Origin: JAVKFY01 sp040223615
GTDB taxonomy: Bacteria; Pseudomonadota; Alphaproteobacteria; GCA-2731375
Assembly (NCBI GenBank): GCA_040223615.1
Contig: JAVKFY010000053.1
Span: 1 to 64,000, forward strand
Length of the DNA stretch: 64,000 nt
Reading direction: 5' to 3'
Part shown: positions 62,232-64,000 of the stretch, one piece after another
Layout: each line of letters starts with the position of its first letter
Numbering within the stretch: the stretch's first letter is position 1
The notes under the pieces: model-generated
Seen by the model: the letters and a program-made list of their open reading frames with translations, nothing else
What the model was told of the DNA's origin: nothing
Databases searched by the model: none
Translations under genes and position numbers: made by a program

Positions 62232-63023
62232 TCAGCGTCCGGCGAAAACCGGCGCGCGCTTCTCGGCGAAGGCCTTGGCGGCGTTCTTGTGGTCCTCGGT
62301 CTGGCTGCAGCGCGCGTGGTGCGCCGCCTCCAGGTCGAAGCACGCTGCCAGGCCCTGGGTCTCGGCCGCGTTCATGTTCTTCTTCATGTAGCCCAGCGCG
62401 ATGCGTGGCCCGTTGGCGATTTTCCTCGCCACTTCCATGGTTTCCGCCTCCAGGGCATCGGCTGCGAACACCTGGTTGACGATGCCCAGCCCCTGCGCTT
62501 CCTCCGCCGTCAGCACGGCGGCGGTGTAGTACAGTTCGCGCGCCTTGGCGGTGCCGACCAGGTGGCTGAGGAAATAGCTGCCGCCGAAGTCGCCCGAGAA
62601 GCCCACATTGGCGAAGGCGGTGGTCATCTTGGCGCCGGCGGCCGCGTAGCGCAGGTCGCAGGCCAGCGCCATCGACAGCCCGGCGCCGGCGGCCGCGCCC
62701 GGCAGCATGGCGATGGTCGGCTTGCCCATCTCGTGCAGCCAGCGCGAGGTCTCCATGCCCTGGCGCAGGCGCTGAATACGCGGCTCCAGCCCCAGGTCGC
62801 CATCGTCGCGCTCGGCCATCGCCTTCACGTCGCCGCCGGCGCAGAAGGCGCTGCCGGCCCCGGTCAGCACCACGCAGCCGACCGAATTGTCATTCGCCAG
62901 CCGTGGCAGCGCCTCGGCCAGCGCCTCCATCATGTCGGCTGACATCGCATTGCGCCGCTCCGGACGGTTCATCGTCAGCACCGCGACGCCGTCGTCGACG
63001 CGTTCCAGCAGATCCTGGCTCAT
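62232..63023 (-). CDS. Enoyl-CoA hydratase/isomerase family protein
   Basis: A 263-aa crotonase-fold enzyme. The CoA-binding stretch is TGAGSAFCAGGDVKAM; the oxyanion-hole glycine is in MLPGAAAGAGLSMALACD. At the usual catalytic Glu positions it reads NVGFSGDFGGSYFL, which lacks the standard second Glu, so it may be an isomerase, hydrolase or other crotonase rather than a standard hydratase. It is first in the minus-strand group with the two amidohydrolases and divergent from the SMP-30 gene 57 bp away. Confidence 0.9.
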   Translation of the reverse strand: MSQDLLERVDDGVAVLTMNRPERRNAMSADMMEALAEALPRLANDNSVGCVVLTGAGSAFCAGGDVKAMAERDDGDLGLEPRIQRLRQGMETSRWLHEMGKPTIAMLPGAAAGAGLSMALACDLRYAAAGAKMTTAFANVGFSGDFGGSYFLSHLVGTAKARELYYTAAVLTAEEAQGLGIVNQVFAADALEAETMEVARKIANGPRIALGYMKKNMNAAETQGLAACFDLEAAHHARCSQTEDHKNAAKAFAEKRAPVFAGR

Positions 63024-63079
63024 GGCTCATTTCCTCGCGCTAGACTGTTCGCCCAAAGTTAGCACGTGGGAGGGCGCAG

Positions 63080-63997
63080 ATGACGACATTCACCGAAGTC
63101 ACGGCAGGGTTGCGTTTTCCGGAGGGTCCGATCGCGCTACCCGACGGCGACGTGCTGGTGGTCGAGATCGCCCGCGGCACGCTCAGCCGTGTGAAGCCGG
63201 ACGGCACCATCGAGGTGGTGGCAGAGACCGGCGGCGGCCCGAACGGCGCCGCCATCGGCCCGGACGGTGCCTGCTACGTCTGCAACAACGGCGGCTATCC
63301 GTTCCACGAGCGCGATGGCCGGCTGTATCCCGACCTGCACGAGGGTTCCGCCGGGCGCATCGAACGCGTCGACCTGGCAACGGGACGGGTCGACGTCCTC
63401 TACACCGCATGCGACGGCGAGCCGCTGCGCGCGCCCAACGACCTGGTGTTTGACGACCGGGGCGGCTTCTGGTTCACCGACCACGGCCACCGTCGGCGCC
63501 GATCCAAGGACCGCACCGGGGTGTATTACGCCGCCGCCGACGGCGACTTCATCCGCGAGGCCATCTTCCCGGTCGACGAGCCGAACGGCGTCGGCCTGTC
63601 GCCGGACGGCAAGACGCTCTATGTCGCCGAGACCTATTCCGGCCGCGTCTTCGCCTACGACATCGTCGGCAGGGGCGAGGTCGACCGCAAGCAGCGCGCG
63701 CTGCCCTGGATGGTCGGCCGATTGCTGTTCGGCTCGTCGAACCTGCAGATGTTCGACTCCCTGGCGGTGGAGGCCAACGGCAACATCTGTGTCGCCACCA
63801 TCGGCCCCGGCGGCATCACCGTGATCGCCCCCGACGGCGTCCTTGTCGAGCACGTCGCGCTGCCCGACGTCATCACCACCAACATCTGCTTCGGCGGCCC
63901 CGACCTGAGAACCGCCTACATCACGCTCTCGTCGACCGGCCGCCTGGTGCGCATGGACTGGCCGCGGCCCGGACTGGCCCTGCATTACCCCAACTAA
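63080..63997 (+). CDS. SMP-30/gluconolactonase-family lactonase
   Basis: A 305-aa six-bladed beta-propeller. The metal-binding Glu is early (LRFPEGPIALPDGDVLVVE), with later APNDLVFDDRGGFWFTD and EPNGVGLSPDGKTLYVAETY, the Asn and Asp metal ligands. It probably hydrolyses a sugar lactone to the acid. GGGAGGGCGCAG lies upstream of ATG 63080. It is divergent from the enoyl-CoA hydratase gene and complete to its TAA, three bases before the window end. It could feed sugar-acid catabolism with the IlvD/Edd-type enzyme. Confidence 0.92.
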   Translation: MTTFTEVTAGLRFPEGPIALPDGDVLVVEIARGTLSRVKPDGTIEVVAETGGGPNGAAIGPDGACYVCNNGGYPFHERDGRLYPDLHEGSAGRIERVDLATGRVDVLYTACDGEPLRAPNDLVFDDRGGFWFTDHGHRRRRSKDRTGVYYAAADGDFIREAIFPVDEPNGVGLSPDGKTLYVAETYSGRVFAYDIVGRGEVDRKQRALPWMVGRLLFGSSNLQMFDSLAVEANGNICVATIGPGGITVIAPDGVLVEHVALPDVITTNICFGGPDLRTAYITLSSTGRLVRMDWPRPGLALHYPN

Positions 63998-64000
63998 TGA

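Overview
The window is GC-rich, densely packed chromosomal DNA with many 4-bp stop/start overlaps. Its gene content (XrtA/PEP-CTERM exosortase locus, TauD-type dioxygenases, PEP-mutase-like lyases, HMG-CoA lyase, sugar-acid dehydratase) and its scattered CGTCATG...GGATCCACG-type palindromes suggest an alphaproteobacterium, perhaps Rhodospirillales-like. No rRNA or taxonomic marker is present, so this is inference. No prophage, CRISPR array, complete IS element or plasmid function was seen.

Layout. 1-9107 is mixed metabolism: oligopeptidase B, an AIM24-like protein, two PEP-mutase-like enzymes around a LysR regulator, an FMN-dependent 2-hydroxyacid oxidase, a glutathione transferase and small unknowns. 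At 9098-9176 lies a 79-nt tRNA-shaped RNA with excellent acceptor, D and T arms, encoded CCA and a G3-U70 pair. Its anticodon arm is replaced by a hairpin closed by a UUCG tetraloop. 9409-20499 is a surface-glycan region: sulfotransferase, membrane glycosyltransferase, three GT4 glycosyltransferases, an oxidoreductase-epimerase fusion, and cysD-cysNC for making PAPS, which together suggest a sulfated polysaccharide. 20619-29810 holds a MotA/ZorA-like coiled-coil membrane protein, a MetE-like enzyme with two TauD paralogues, a metallo-hydrolase, an amidohydrolase coupled to a CobW GTPase, and a DUF6445 protein.

29846-41668 is an almost complete exosortase-A exopolysaccharide locus, all on the minus strand: export lipoprotein, chain-length protein, tyrosine kinase, outer-membrane barrel, ATPase, deacetylase, FemAB protein, XrtA-EpsI fusion and asparagine-synthase-like amidotransferase. 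It is followed by two head-to-head CelD-like acyltransferases and a GT2 enzyme (41771-44841). No PEP-CTERM substrate protein was recognised here.

44864-63997 is catabolic and accessory: an S9 peptidase; a GrdB-family gene that reads through an in-frame TGA as selenocysteine (46892-48109); a drug-efflux transporter; acyl-CoA synthetase; glutathione transferase; esterase; formamidase; HMG-CoA lyase; IlvD/Edd dehydratase; a GDPD gene abutted by an inverted-repeat cassette carrying a core-deleted DUF559 gene; and a catabolic group of D-aminoacylase, ACMSD-like amidohydrolase, enoyl-CoA hydratase and SMP-30 lactonase.

The two most notable observations are the anticodon-less tRNA-like RNA and the selenoprotein that ordinary gene calling splits in two.
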